64,000 nt of DNA from Bacteriovoracaceae bacterium (GTDB lineage Bacteria; Bdellovibrionota; Bacteriovoracia; Bacteriovoracales; Bacteriovoracaceae). This document shows, in pieces, positions 1 through 10,055 of the stretch (position 1 is the first letter of the stretch; each line of letters opens with the position of its first letter). The stretch lies in the NCBI GenBank assembly GCA_947450475.1, contig CANFVK010000001.1:310001-374000 (forward strand), in the 5' to 3' direction. The position numbers and the translations under genes were made by a program. The notes under the pieces were generated by a model that searched no databases, was not told the origin of the DNA, and saw only the letters and a list, made by a program, of their open reading frames with translations.

Positions 1-1108
1 CTGCAGCAACATTTAAATTTTTTGAAACAGTATACTTTGCAGTGGCATCGAGGACAGTGTTTGATTCAATTTTGGTTGAGAGATAAGTCGGAAGAATTTT
101 AGCAAATCCTCCGCCTATTGAAGCTGAAAAATCATTTGTAATGTTTTTGGTAATCTTCACCATGTGAAGAGATTCATCTCCGTGAGTATTTCCCAAGCTA
201 GTTCCAATTGATCTTAAACTAATTAGTGATTGGTTGTGATCTGGATTATTATTGATAATGCTTGAAAGAGTATCAAAACCAGTTGCAATAAAGCCACCTT
301 TCATTGTGAAAATGGATTGATAATCAACTTTGGCTAATCCAAAATCTTTTGTTATGCGGATAGCAGCTGAATGATGAGCATCCTTGTAAAGAACTGTACC
401 ACCCCATAATACAGAATAGTAGCCATTTACTTCAACACCAAAAACATTTGCATTAAATTGAGGTGTAAATTGTTTAATATTATCTAGGCTTAATAATGGA
501 GTTGGCGAAGTTTGGTGAAAATAACCAAATTGAAGAGCGTACTTAAACATTGGAATGCTACCGTAGTAATCAAGAGTTATCATGTCTGTATCGTCTTTAC
601 CATTGTTAAGAACGCCCTCACTTCTTTTATCGTATGCAATAGCGAAGAGATCATAGTTGGGCATTAATTTTGCGACTTGAATCCGATCGCGTCGGTCATC
701 ACAAGTTAAAAAACATCCGGGAGTTGTCACCGCGTGGCGACCAGCTGAATAGATCCAAGAATCTTGAGTGTATTCAATTATTGCGTGATCTAAGTGAGTC
801 GCATTGCCATTACCTGTACCGTCTTCATTCTTTCCACCAACAGCAGTTCCACCTACAGCTACTGATTTATGGTAATCACCTTCCCAGTTCTCTGCGGCTA
901 AAACTAGACCTGTTTTAAGTGTTAGGTGTTCATCAGCTTTAGCATCAACATTGACCCTTAAGAATTGGGCAAAAGCCTGAGTTTGGGAGGGGCCTGTGCC
1001 ATTTAAAAAATAACCGCGAACATAGGCATCTCCAGAAACATTAAACTTTGTTTCTGCCTGAAGGCTAAGGGCAAAAAGTCCTAGGGCAAGCCAAATTATT
1101 TTTGTCAT
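1..1108 (-). CDS. Outer-membrane porin/alginate-export-like protein, partial (runs off left edge)
   Basis: Not in ORF track because it is open to the edge. Reverse translation from ATG at 1108 gives MTKIIWLALGLFALSLQAETKFNVSGDAYVRGYFLNG..., a signal peptide followed by beta-barrel-like sequence with no stop to position 1. Confidence 0.75.
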   Translation of the reverse strand, partial: MTKIIWLALGLFALSLQAETKFNVSGDAYVRGYFLNGTGPSQTQAFAQFLRVNVDAKADEHLTLKTGLVLAAENWEGDYHKSVAVGGTAVGGKNEDGTGNGNATHLDHAIIEYTQDSWIYSAGRHAVTTPGCFLTCDDRRDRIQVAKLMPNYDLFAIAYDKRSEGVLNNGKDDTDMITLDYYGSIPMFKYALQFGYFHQTSPTPLLSLDNIKQFTPQFNANVFGVEVNGYYSVLWGGTVLYKDAHHSAAIRITKDFGLAKVDYQSIFTMKGGFIATGFDTLSSIINNNPDHNQSLISLRSIGTSLGNTHGDESLHMVKITKNITNDFSASIGGGFAKILPTYLSTKIESNTVLDATAKYTVSKNLNVAA

Positions 1109-1180
1109 GAAATTCTCCTATAAAAATTTGTTTTGAGATTGAATTAACCTCTACTGATCGTCAAGAATCAGTGCGACGAT

Positions 1181-1843
1181 TTAGCGTAATAAAAAATTCT
1201 TTATTTCTAGGGAATGGAGAATTTCTTCAGAATGGGCAAAGCCCGTTATTCTAACGACTAAGGCGCCGCTGGCTATGGCCGATTTAAGTCCAGTCGGTGA
1301 GTCTTCGAAGATTAGTGTGCGTTCGGGAGTGGATTGCAATCTCCTCATACCTTCTAGATAGGGTTGGGGGTGTGGTTTCGTGAGCAGAGTTTGACCACGA
1401 CCCATTTTCAAATCAACAAATGGTTCAATCGCAAAGCAGTTCAAAGTACTATCTACTACAATGTCCTCGCTGGCGCTTATGACTGCAATTTTTTTATTAT
1501 GAAACTTTAGGTATTCGAAAAATTCAAAAAGTCCTGGAGTAACGTAACTTGATTTTTCTTCTGGCCTTAACTGGTCAAAAATTTTAACAAGGTGAAGATT
1601 TTTTTGTTCGATTGTCTGCTCTAGTTGTTCATCGTTTAAATGTGGACAAGTCAGCTTGAGGACATCGATATCAGTCATTCCGTAGTATTTGGCAAGACAG
1701 GATTCAAGATCCAGTTCAATGCCCATTTCGTTTAGTACCATAACTGCTGCTTTGGCATGAAGTGGTTCTGTATTGACCATAGTTCCATCCATATCAAATA
1801 TAATGGAGTCGACGGCCGCTACCAGAGTTTTTAAGTCGGTCAT
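1181..1843 (-). CDS. HAD-superfamily hydrolase, beta-phosphoglucomutase-like
   Basis: IIFDMDGTMVNTEPLH motif, ...VISASED..., ...KPHPQPYLEGM...IFEDSPTGLKSA (HAD motifs I-IV). Confidence 0.9.
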   Translation of the reverse strand: MTDLKTLVAAVDSIIFDMDGTMVNTEPLHAKAAVMVLNEMGIELDLESCLAKYYGMTDIDVLKLTCPHLNDEQLEQTIEQKNLHLVKIFDQLRPEEKSSYVTPGLFEFFEYLKFHNKKIAVISASEDIVVDSTLNCFAIEPFVDLKMGRGQTLLTKPHPQPYLEGMRRLQSTPERTLIFEDSPTGLKSAIASGALVVRITGFAHSEEILHSLEIKNFLLR

Positions 1844-1917
1844 TTGGGGATTCCTTGCCCAATAATAATTTAATGATAATTCAGTTATTATATTAATAGA
1901 GATCGAAGGGACACACT

Positions 1918-2370
1918 ATGAAAATATTTTCTAATACAGAGCAATTGCCTACAAAAGCCCCAAAAGAGAGCGGACTTGAAAGTCGGGGCATCAAAAAAAT
2001 TAAAGATACCAAGCCCCAAATTTCAGAAAGAGAAATAAGAGACAAACTCGCTTCCCATGTGGAAACCTCAAATAGCTCTAAAGCCAAAATACAATTGCAA
2101 AACTCAAAGCAACTGGGGGCGGGGTTTTTAAATGAGGACACTCCTCGGCAACCAATAGAACAAGTTGAAAAAATTGCTGTACTCGAGACTGCAGAAGAAA
2201 CTAAATCGGATAAAACGCCAGATGCTCATCTCTTAAAAAGTGATATAAGTCTAAACGATCCTCGCAGTTCAGATACACAAATGAAATTAAAAACAGTTTT
2301 ATCTAGTGGTGGATTTAATTTTAATCCCAGAGAAAGAGAAACTTTAGAAAAAATTCTTGGCGGAAATTAA
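1918..2370 (+). CDS. Hypothetical protein, low complexity/charged
   Basis: 150-aa ORF between two annotated genes; no recognised domain. Confidence 0.5.
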   Translation: MKIFSNTEQLPTKAPKESGLESRGIKKIKDTKPQISEREIRDKLASHVETSNSSKAKIQLQNSKQLGAGFLNEDTPRQPIEQVEKIAVLETAEETKSDKTPDAHLLKSDISLNDPRSSDTQMKLKTVLSSGGFNFNPRERETLEKILGGN

Positions 2371-3372
2371 TTAATTGGACTTATTTTTTTCTATACTTTC
2401 AAGCAATTCATGAATTTTATCAATTGTCGGTTTAATAACTGAATCTAGAGTGCCATTAATAATTGTTGCTGCCGAATGATCGTGACCTCCTCCGCCCAAC
2501 GCGCGTGCCATCACCCCAACATCGACGTTGCCAACCGAGCGCATTGAAACTTTTACTTGTCCAGCTGTCTCTTTAAACATGACCGCTACTTTTATATTAT
2601 CAAGAATCAATAAATGATTAATGAAAGCGTGCGTATCTTCGGTATCGACTTTAAATTTTTCAAGCAATTCTTCAGTAAGGGTAAGCCATGCAATTTTTTC
2701 ATCTTTGGTGGTTTGAGCTGATGCCAGAACCTTTCCTAAAAGTTTCATAAATGTAAGTTTTTTTGTTCCGTAAATCATGTTGTAGGCATGAGGTGGGCGA
2801 ACCCCAGTATCCATCAGACTTCCAACTAAGCGATGAGTGTTCCCAGTTACGGTAGGGTAGCGAAAGCTACTCGTGTCAATTAAGACAGCTGTGTAAAGCG
2901 GTAGCGCCATATCTTTAGTCAGTTCAACGCCTAAGGACTGAATTAACTCACCAACCAATTCCCCAGTGGCAGCTTTGGAAGTATCAATGCAATTGTCATC
3001 CATGACACTCATAGAACAGGGATGATGATCAATAAAAAGAGTTTCTGTAGCTTTTTGAGCAAGTTTTTTGACTCCCTCTCCAATTCTTTCGAGTGAGTTG
3101 GTGTCAGCCACTACGAAAAGATCAATATCTGCATCATTGTAAAAAGACTTATAATCTTCCAAGGAAATGATGACATCAAAGGGATCAAGGTATTTGTAGC
3201 GATCCAGCAGTGGCTCTTCATGAACGCAAATGGCATTTTTTCCTTGAGTGCGCATTGCCAGACAAAGAGCAATTTCACTACCAATGCCATCAGCATCAGG
3301 AAAAATATGTGTACTAATCACGATATTATCGGCTTTTTTAGTCAAGAATTGAAAACGTTCAACATAATTCAT
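2371..3372 (-). CDS. DHH/DHHA1 phosphoesterase (NrnA/oligoribonuclease-like)
   Basis: HIFPDADGIGSE, DHHP, and C-terminal RSVGNVDVGVMARALGGGGHDHSAA (DHHA1 GGGH motif). Confidence 0.9.
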   Translation of the reverse strand: MNYVERFQFLTKKADNIVISTHIFPDADGIGSEIALCLAMRTQGKNAICVHEEPLLDRYKYLDPFDVIISLEDYKSFYNDADIDLFVVADTNSLERIGEGVKKLAQKATETLFIDHHPCSMSVMDDNCIDTSKAATGELVGELIQSLGVELTKDMALPLYTAVLIDTSSFRYPTVTGNTHRLVGSLMDTGVRPPHAYNMIYGTKKLTFMKLLGKVLASAQTTKDEKIAWLTLTEELLEKFKVDTEDTHAFINHLLILDNIKVAVMFKETAGQVKVSMRSVGNVDVGVMARALGGGGHDHSAATIINGTLDSVIKPTIDKIHELLESIEKNKSN

Positions 3373-3506
3373 GGTTAAAATCTAATCGTAAATTAGTAGG
3401 GTAACTTTAAATTACACTATAATTTTTTCAATTGCTGTAACTTTTGCTACGATTTTAAAAGAATTTTAAAAAAATGAATTGAATATCCCTCTTTACAAGT
3501 GGTCCT

Positions 3507-4418
3507 ATGGCAAATAATGCAGAATTGGCTATTGAAATATCCAAACTCTCTAAAGCATATCCAGGTCGAAATGCTTTAAATGAAATTTCTTTTTCGGTAA
3601 AAAAAGGCAGTATTCATGGTTTTTTGGGGCCTAATGGCGCTGGAAAATCGACAACCATGAAAATCCTTAGTGGCTTGATTCCACCAACTAGCGGAGAATT
3701 TAAAGTAAATGGTCGAGTGGGATTTTTGCCTGAGCATCCACCGCTGTATTTAAATATGACTGTAAAAAATTATTTGGAATTTGTGCTTTCGATCTATAGT
3801 GACAAGCCAAAAAATTATGCTGCGGTTGAGCAGGTGATATCCAAAACGGGATTAAGCTCTGTTGAGGAGCGACTTATCGGAAACCTGTCAAAAGGATTTC
3901 AACAAAGAGTAGGGATTGCACAAGCGATTGTACATTCTCCCGAAATGATTATTCTTGATGAACCTACGGTCGGACTTGATCCTGTTGCCATAAACGAAAT
4001 CAGAGCATTAATTCTTGAATTAAAAAAAGATCACACGATTTTATTTTCGAGTCATCAGCTTCACGATGTAGAATTACTCTGCTCTGACATTACGCTGATC
4101 AATCATGGGGAGATCGTAGTCACTGGCCCACTTCAAAGTATAATTGAAGGCATTAAGACCAGATTGAATATTAAAGCAAAAGTTGAAAGTTTTTCCGAAA
4201 CTGATCGCACTAAAATGATGTCTCATTTTAAACTCGAGTCAGTTCATGTTGTTAGGGATGTTGACCAGAATCAAGTTAATCTGGAGATTGTGGCACTGGC
4301 CGATGAGAAAATAAAAAAAGAGCTCTCGCGATTTTTGAGTCAAGAAAATATTGGGTTACTTGAATTTACGGAAGTTAAGATTGACCTAGAAGAATTATTC
4401 AACAAAATGGTCAAATAA
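3507..4418 (+). CDS. ABC transporter ATP-binding protein (GldA/NatA-like)
   Basis: Walker A GPNGAGKST, signature LSKGFQQRVGIAQA, Walker B MIILDEPTVGLDP. Confidence 0.92.
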   Translation: MANNAELAIEISKLSKAYPGRNALNEISFSVKKGSIHGFLGPNGAGKSTTMKILSGLIPPTSGEFKVNGRVGFLPEHPPLYLNMTVKNYLEFVLSIYSDKPKNYAAVEQVISKTGLSSVEERLIGNLSKGFQQRVGIAQAIVHSPEMIILDEPTVGLDPVAINEIRALILELKKDHTILFSSHQLHDVELLCSDITLINHGEIVVTGPLQSIIEGIKTRLNIKAKVESFSETDRTKMMSHFKLESVHVVRDVDQNQVNLEIVALADEKIKKELSRFLSQENIGLLEFTEVKIDLEELFNKMVK

Positions 4419-4432
4419 TATTAAGAGACATT

Positions 4433-5173
4433 ATGTATTTTAAAAAAATTATGATCCTGGTTAAAAAAGAATTGAAAGATGCATTTTTTTCACCGCTTAT
4501 TTATATTTTGAGCGGGCTTTTTTGTTTTATGATGGGTTGGCTGTTTTTTAATTATCTTCTTCAGGCAAAAACTCTAACAACTGCTACAATGACTCAAGCA
4601 GTGATCACTCCAATTTTTGGGAATATTAATTTTATTTTCGTTTTTCTATGTCCTCTTTTGTCAATGCGATCCTTTGCAGAAGAAAAAAAACAATCAACTC
4701 TCGATTTACTTCTAGGTTCACAGTTATCAGAAATGCAAATTATTTGGGGTAAGTTTATCTCAAATCTCATACAAATTATTTTTATGATTTCCTTCACTAT
4801 GGTTTTTCCGTTAATTCTTGCAGTCTCTGGTTACAGTGATTGGGCGGTCGTGGGTAGCTCCTATTTAGGTGTCCTTTTTTCAGTAATGGCCTATCTTGCG
4901 GTTGGTTTGTTTTGTTCTAGTTTAACTGATAACCAAATCGTTGCGAGTATTCTGACTTTTTGTCTCATCTTGGGCTCCATGCTTTTAGTGATAACAGTGA
5001 ATGCAACCAATAATTACCTGCTAGCACTAATTATCCAGTATTCGACGGTCCCATTTCATTACGAAGGTTTTGTTAAGGGTATGATTCGTTCTTACAGCAT
5101 TGTTTACTTTTTTAGTTATGTAGGATTTTTCTTTTTACTAACACTTAAATCTCTTCAGTCGAGAAAGTGGTAA
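4433..5173 (+). CDS. ABC transporter permease (GldF-like)
   Basis: Six-TM hydrophobic protein with SMRSFAEEKKQSTLDLLLGSQLSEMQIIWGKF, directly after the ATPase. Confidence 0.85.
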   Translation: MYFKKIMILVKKELKDAFFSPLIYILSGLFCFMMGWLFFNYLLQAKTLTTATMTQAVITPIFGNINFIFVFLCPLLSMRSFAEEKKQSTLDLLLGSQLSEMQIIWGKFISNLIQIIFMISFTMVFPLILAVSGYSDWAVVGSSYLGVLFSVMAYLAVGLFCSSLTDNQIVASILTFCLILGSMLLVITVNATNNYLLALIIQYSTVPFHYEGFVKGMIRSYSIVYFFSYVGFFFLLTLKSLQSRKW

Positions 5174-5176
5174 TTT

Positions 5177-6709
5177 ATGAAAAAAATGTATAACCTTCTA
5201 CTTTTTGTCGTCAACGTGATTTTGTATTTTGTTATAATTGCCCTTTGGATTTCGATCCCTGACGAGTTAACGTTAGACATTTCAGTAACTCTTTTTAATC
5301 TTACACTTACACTTGTACTCGTCTTGCTCAATCGTGAAAAACTTAGTCTCTATTATCAGAGTCAACAATTTAAGAAATTAACCGAGACTTTGGTTTTTGC
5401 TTTTCTGGTTCTCTGTTTGATAGGAATTGCAAATTATTGGGCGTTCAAGCATCCTGTGCAGCAAGATGTTTCAGTTTATAAACTGAATTCGCTAACTGAT
5501 CAGACGAAGAGTATTCTTAAAAATATTAAAGGTGATTTAACCTTTAAATTATTTGCTCGCAAACAAGAGTCGATGCTTTGGCTTCCTTTATTTGAATTCT
5601 ACCGTAACGAGAAAAATAACATCAATATAGAAAAAGTAGATATTGATGTTCGCCCCGACTTGGTAGCAGATTATCATATAACTGAAGCTGCAACTCTTGT
5701 TATTGAATACCAAGGCAAGCGGCAATATGTTACCGAGAGAGATGAACTCAACATTACAAATGGTTTAATTAAAATTTCTCGCTCAAGCGATCCCGTCGTT
5801 TATTTTATTCAAGGCCATGGCGAAGCCGATTTAAATTCTCCCGAAACTGAAGGGATGAAATTTATTTTTGAGGCTATGAAAAATTCTGCTATTGATGTGC
5901 GTCCTTTGAACCTTGCAACGACTCAAGAAATTCCATTTGATGCCAAAACGATAATCGTTTGGGGTCCTAAAAAATCCTTGCAATCTACTGAAGTAAAAAT
6001 TATCGAAAGATTTTTAGAACGAAAAGGTCGGTTGCTACTAGCCTTAGATCCTGACCTTAATCAAGATAATCACTCAGAGCTAAGAGAGTTGCTACGCCGC
6101 TATCGATTGATTATAAGAAATGATTTGGTTATTGATCGAAAAAGTTTTGTTAATGGTTCAAATGGCTCCATTCCTTTGGTCGACAGTTATAATAATGAGC
6201 ACCCGATTACAAAAAAATTCAAAGGACAAGCTTTTTTTCCACTAGTTTCTTCAATCGAAGAAGTTCCAGAGCAGCTTTCTAATAATAAAGGTAAAGTGAT
6301 CATGCTTACAACTTCTTCTGCTTTTCCAGATTCATGGGGAGAGACAACTCTAAAAGAGTTTGTTAATCAAAAAGTAGCCTATAACCAAGGAAGAGATAAG
6401 CCAGGACCTCTTAACTTGGTGGCATCTTTTGAAAGTGAAAAAAATAAATTAGTTGTCTTTGGAAATTCAACATTTGTTTTAAATGCCTACCAAAAATTTG
6501 GGACAAATTATTCACTATTTCTAAATTCGCTTTCATGGTTAGTTGATGAAGATCGATTGATTTCTTTTAATTTACCTATAATTCAGAGTGAACCGATGAT
6601 TATTTCTCAACAACAAATGGGGATAGTTTTTTATTTTTCAGTTTTATTTTCCCCACTAATTCTTTTTGGACTAAGCATTTTTATGTATCGAAGAAAAAGA
6701 GATAAATAA
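5177..6709 (+). CDS. GldG-like ABC-type uncharacterised transport auxiliary protein
   Basis: N- and C-terminal TM segments, YFIQGHGEADLNSPETEGM..., LLLALDPD; adjacent to ABC genes. Confidence 0.85.
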   Translation: MKKMYNLLLFVVNVILYFVIIALWISIPDELTLDISVTLFNLTLTLVLVLLNREKLSLYYQSQQFKKLTETLVFAFLVLCLIGIANYWAFKHPVQQDVSVYKLNSLTDQTKSILKNIKGDLTFKLFARKQESMLWLPLFEFYRNEKNNINIEKVDIDVRPDLVADYHITEAATLVIEYQGKRQYVTERDELNITNGLIKISRSSDPVVYFIQGHGEADLNSPETEGMKFIFEAMKNSAIDVRPLNLATTQEIPFDAKTIIVWGPKKSLQSTEVKIIERFLERKGRLLLALDPDLNQDNHSELRELLRRYRLIIRNDLVIDRKSFVNGSNGSIPLVDSYNNEHPITKKFKGQAFFPLVSSIEEVPEQLSNNKGKVIMLTTSSAFPDSWGETTLKEFVNQKVAYNQGRDKPGPLNLVASFESEKNKLVVFGNSTFVLNAYQKFGTNYSLFLNSLSWLVDEDRLISFNLPIIQSEPMIISQQQMGIVFYFSVLFSPLILFGLSIFMYRRKRDK

Positions 6710-8103
6710 TGATTTTTAATTTTTTAAAAAGGCATAAAAACTTTTCGCTTCTCTGCTTTTTGATCGTGGCGATCGCTTTGACCTACTGGTTTGAAGAGCG
6801 CGGCAACCGTAACGAGGCGTTGCTCGTTAGCCAGACCACTGATATTTTAAACACTTCATCTATTGGCGATTTAAAAGCCTTGAAAGGATTGAAGATAGAT
6901 TTTGTAAATGAGGGTGGGGATTATTTTGCCAACGGCAATCACTTAGCATTATCTAAAGCTCGAATAGATGAATTGTTTAAAATCTTATCTGGATTGAAGG
7001 TAAAAAAATTCATTTCCCCGCAAGATGTATCAAAAGTGGGGAGAGCTTTTTATATTGGGGATGACGAACTGAAGATGACATTTATTTTCTCTAAAGGGTC
7101 CCTTAGCTTTACTCTTGGTAAAAAATTACCATATGATCAAACTTTTTATATGGAAATAGTTCGAGATGGATTATCTCAAGTTGCCATTGTCAGCGACGAA
7201 TCTCCTGACCCCGGTGTCTACCAAAACGATAAAGAGTATCAACGTTCGGAGGCGAAGTACAAACGGCTACAGATGGTTTTCATGCTTACCAATGTCTACT
7301 TTTATGACACTCGATTATTCAAGGATCTCTACCAGGACGAATCTAGTCTGCACTTTTCTGAACTGACGATTTCGACCTTTCGAAATAAAAAATTTACATT
7401 AAGCTTTAAAGATACATCGACTAACCCGCCAGCTCCAAATGGGATACAATATTTTGAAGAAAATTGGCTTTCCTTTTACAAATCGTTGGCTCACTTGGAA
7501 GCTAAAACTGCGATAGCTCCTTATGAGATAAGTGCTCTCTCCGATATTTTGTCTCAATTTGAAATTAAGGATCGCGATGGAAGAGTTATAACTTTAAATA
7601 TTTATAAAAAGTTTGGTGAACTCAACGGATATTTTTTAACTTCAACCTTGGATAAAGTTCTTTATGTTTTGAAGCCTGATGATGCGCGCCTATTTTTTGT
7701 TAATGTTCAAGATTTTTGGAAAAAAACTCTATCCCCCAAAGGATCTGATTATCAGTTGGGCATTTCTTTTTATGATGATATTTCACAAAAAGTGAGAATA
7801 ATTGATAAAGAACTTTTTAAAGTTGAATCAACTGTCCCGAAAATGCACCCCAGGCCTTTGGAGTTTAAGAAACTAGTCGATTTCTTAAAAGCTGAAGGTG
7901 ATCACGTTTCAGAGTTGACAGAAAAACCCAGTGAAATTCTCAAGAAAAAAATATTGAGTCTTAGTTTTGATAATAGGCTGTTGAATGTTATTCTTGAAGA
8001 CAATGATGTTGTCTTAGTAGATCTTGATTCAAAGTTAAAGATACATCATTATGTTGGAATGAAAATACCATTTAGCCTTAAACGATCCGACTATTTTGAA
8101 TAG
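6709..8103 (+). CDS. DUF4340-like membrane-anchored protein of the ABC cluster
   Basis: N-terminal TM; overlaps the upstream stop (TAATG); standard position after GldG-like genes. Confidence 0.65.
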   Translation: MIFNFLKRHKNFSLLCFLIVAIALTYWFEERGNRNEALLVSQTTDILNTSSIGDLKALKGLKIDFVNEGGDYFANGNHLALSKARIDELFKILSGLKVKKFISPQDVSKVGRAFYIGDDELKMTFIFSKGSLSFTLGKKLPYDQTFYMEIVRDGLSQVAIVSDESPDPGVYQNDKEYQRSEAKYKRLQMVFMLTNVYFYDTRLFKDLYQDESSLHFSELTISTFRNKKFTLSFKDTSTNPPAPNGIQYFEENWLSFYKSLAHLEAKTAIAPYEISALSDILSQFEIKDRDGRVITLNIYKKFGELNGYFLTSTLDKVLYVLKPDDARLFFVNVQDFWKKTLSPKGSDYQLGISFYDDISQKVRIIDKELFKVESTVPKMHPRPLEFKKLVDFLKAEGDHVSELTEKPSEILKKKILSLSFDNRLLNVILEDNDVVLVDLDSKLKIHHYVGMKIPFSLKRSDYFE

Positions 8104-8109
8104 GGTAAT

Positions 8110-8712
8110 ATGAACGAAGCCTTAAAATTATATTTCGATGCTTTCAGGCATTATGCTCATCCCCGCCAAGAGCGAAAAATAACTTTTTATGAATTGCTTG
8201 GCATTTCATGGGCATTACATTTGATTTATGCTTTTTATTCAATATTTGCTCTATATTTGGGCATTAAAAGTTTTGAATACTTTTCAGAGAGTAAGGATTT
8301 TACTCATCTCGCTTTTCGTTCTTTTAACTTACAATTTCAAAAATTTTCTTTGCTTACCACCTTATTTAGCGTTATTTTTTATCCCTTCTTATTTCAATTT
8401 GGCTATCGATTCTGGAAAACACTTTTCAAATTTTATTCTCAATTGTTTGGCCACGAATTTGAAAACCAAGACGATAGAAGTGAAGATCTTTTAGCTTCAG
8501 CTTTTTCAAGTAATTTATTTCTTCTATTTCCCATCATCGGAAATGCCTTGAGCAATCTTGCTCAAGGATTCTTCATTTATAAAGGGCTAAAAAAGCATTA
8601 CTCATTTACAAATTTGCAAGCTTTTTTAGTGCTCTTAACTCCCTTATTTTTGATCTTTTTATTCGTAGTATTCAGTGCGTCTTATTTTGCATTTTTGTTT
8701 ACATTAATCTAA
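8110..8712 (+). CDS. Hypothetical membrane protein (Yip1-like topology)
   Basis: Multiple hydrophobic segments; same operon as the upstream ABC genes. Confidence 0.6.
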   Translation: MNEALKLYFDAFRHYAHPRQERKITFYELLGISWALHLIYAFYSIFALYLGIKSFEYFSESKDFTHLAFRSFNLQFQKFSLLTTLFSVIFYPFLFQFGYRFWKTLFKFYSQLFGHEFENQDDRSEDLLASAFSSNLFLLFPIIGNALSNLAQGFFIYKGLKKHYSFTNLQAFLVLLTPLFLIFLFVVFSASYFAFLFTLI

Positions 8713-8849
8713 CTCACTAAAAAATTTGAATGTCAGATTTTATTAATTTTTAATCTGCTCCCTGACATTTACACCCGTTCTATTGTTTGTAATCATTCGA
8801 AGACACACACGGAATTGAATTTGTTTTTTGAGACATTTTAGGAGGAATT

Positions 8850-9488
8850 ATGAGTTTTTTTGGCGGAAGTCCAATATTTTCTGGAAGTATTGAAGTGGTC
8901 TGTGGACCCATGTTTTCTGGAAAAACCGAAGAACTCATCCGACGTGTCAAAAGAGCACAGATTGCTCGCCAGAAAGTTCAAATTTTTAAACCTGCCATTG
9001 ATAATAGGTATCACGAAACTGAGGTCGTTTCTCACTCATCGCTATCGATTGAGGCGACTCCCGTTAATTCCTCAGTTGAAATTCTACAAAAAGTTTTCGA
9101 TTCCACGAGGGTCGTTGCTATTGATGAAGTCCAGTTTTTCGATGAAAACATAACGGTGGTTGTTGAAAAGCTAGCTCGTCGAGGTGTAAGGGTTATAATG
9201 GCCGGTCTAGATCAGGATTTCAAAGGGGTCCCGTTCGGTCCCATGGCTTCATTATTAGCAATAGCTGATAGTGTTGATAAAATTCATGCTATTTGTACGC
9301 TATGTGGGGCGCCGGCCACGAAGACTTTTAGAAAAAATCCTAAAAACAGCGAACAAGTTTTAGTTGGCGAAACAGATTTGTATGAAGCTCGCTGTCGATC
9401 ACATGCTGATTTTTTTGGAGAAGATCAAGATCAACTTGCTTTCTTTGTTAATTTGAATTCTGCAAGTGATAAAAGTCAAAACTTATAG
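8850..9488 (+). CDS. tdk: Thymidine kinase
   Basis: [15 protein letters not shown]-loop, [30 protein letters not shown] zinc motif; RBS AGGAGG upstream. Confidence 0.96.
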   Translation: MSFFGGSPIFSGSIEVVCGPMFSGKTEELIRRVKRAQIARQKVQIFKPAIDNRYHETEVVSHSSLSIEATPVNSSVEILQKVFDSTRVVAIDEVQFFDENITVVVEKLARRGVRVIMAGLDQDFKGVPFGPMASLLAIADSVDKIHAICTLCGAPATKTFRKNPKNSEQVLVGETDLYEARCRSHADFFGEDQDQLAFFVNLNSASDKSQNL

Positions 9489-9530
9489 TACACTAGAAGT
9501 AACATAGAAACCTAAAATTCGGAATTTAGG

Positions 9531-10055
9531 ATGAGTGCTACTTCTAATATTGCAGTTTTTCTAAAAAAAGAATCCATCGAACAAAGAGTTCGTGAATTGG
9601 CCGATATGATCAATCGCGATTTTCAAGGTCAAGAAGTCATCTTAGTTGGTGTACTCAATGGATCGTTTATTTTTTGTGCTGATCTTATTCGTCATTTAAC
9701 AATTCCAACTCAAATAGAATTCGTCTCCATCAGCTCATATGAGGGTACTGAGAGTACAGGGCAAGTTAGTTTTCGCTTGGATGTAAAGCAGTCCTTAGTC
9801 GGAAAAAATGTTATTTTAGTCGAAGATATTGTTGATACAGGACTCACCATTAGTTTTTTGCTTAAGCACATGAAACTTAAAAATGTTAAAAGCCTCAAGC
9901 TGTGCTCATTATTATTAAAGCGCTCACGCTTAAAAGTGGAAGTTCCCATTGATTATTTGGGATTTGAAATTGAAGATAAATTTGTAATTGGTTATGGTTT
10001 AGATTTTGATGGTCATTATCGCGAACTTCCTTACATCGGAGTTTACGGTGAGTAG
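9531..10055 (+). CDS. hpt: Hypoxanthine phosphoribosyltransferase
   Basis: VGVLNGSFIFCADLIRHL, VILVEDIVDTGLT (PRPP motif), DFDGHYRELPYIGVY. Confidence 0.95.
   Translation: MSATSNIAVFLKKESIEQRVRELADMINRDFQGQEVILVGVLNGSFIFCADLIRHLTIPTQIEFVSISSYEGTESTGQVSFRLDVKQSLVGKNVILVEDIVDTGLTISFLLKHMKLKNVKSLKLCSLLLKRSRLKVEVPIDYLGFEIEDKFVIGYGLDFDGHYRELPYIGVYGE

Noticed and set aside
670-918. Plus-strand 82-aa ORF
   Set aside because: Antisense to the open minus-strand outer-membrane protein frame 1-1108.
1893-2141. Minus-strand 82-aa ORF
   Set aside because: Antisense to the longer, better supported ORF 1918-2370; no domain.
8729-8770. AATGTCAG ... CTGACATT inverted repeat after 8712
   Set aside because: Long loop and no T-run; weak as terminator or regulator.
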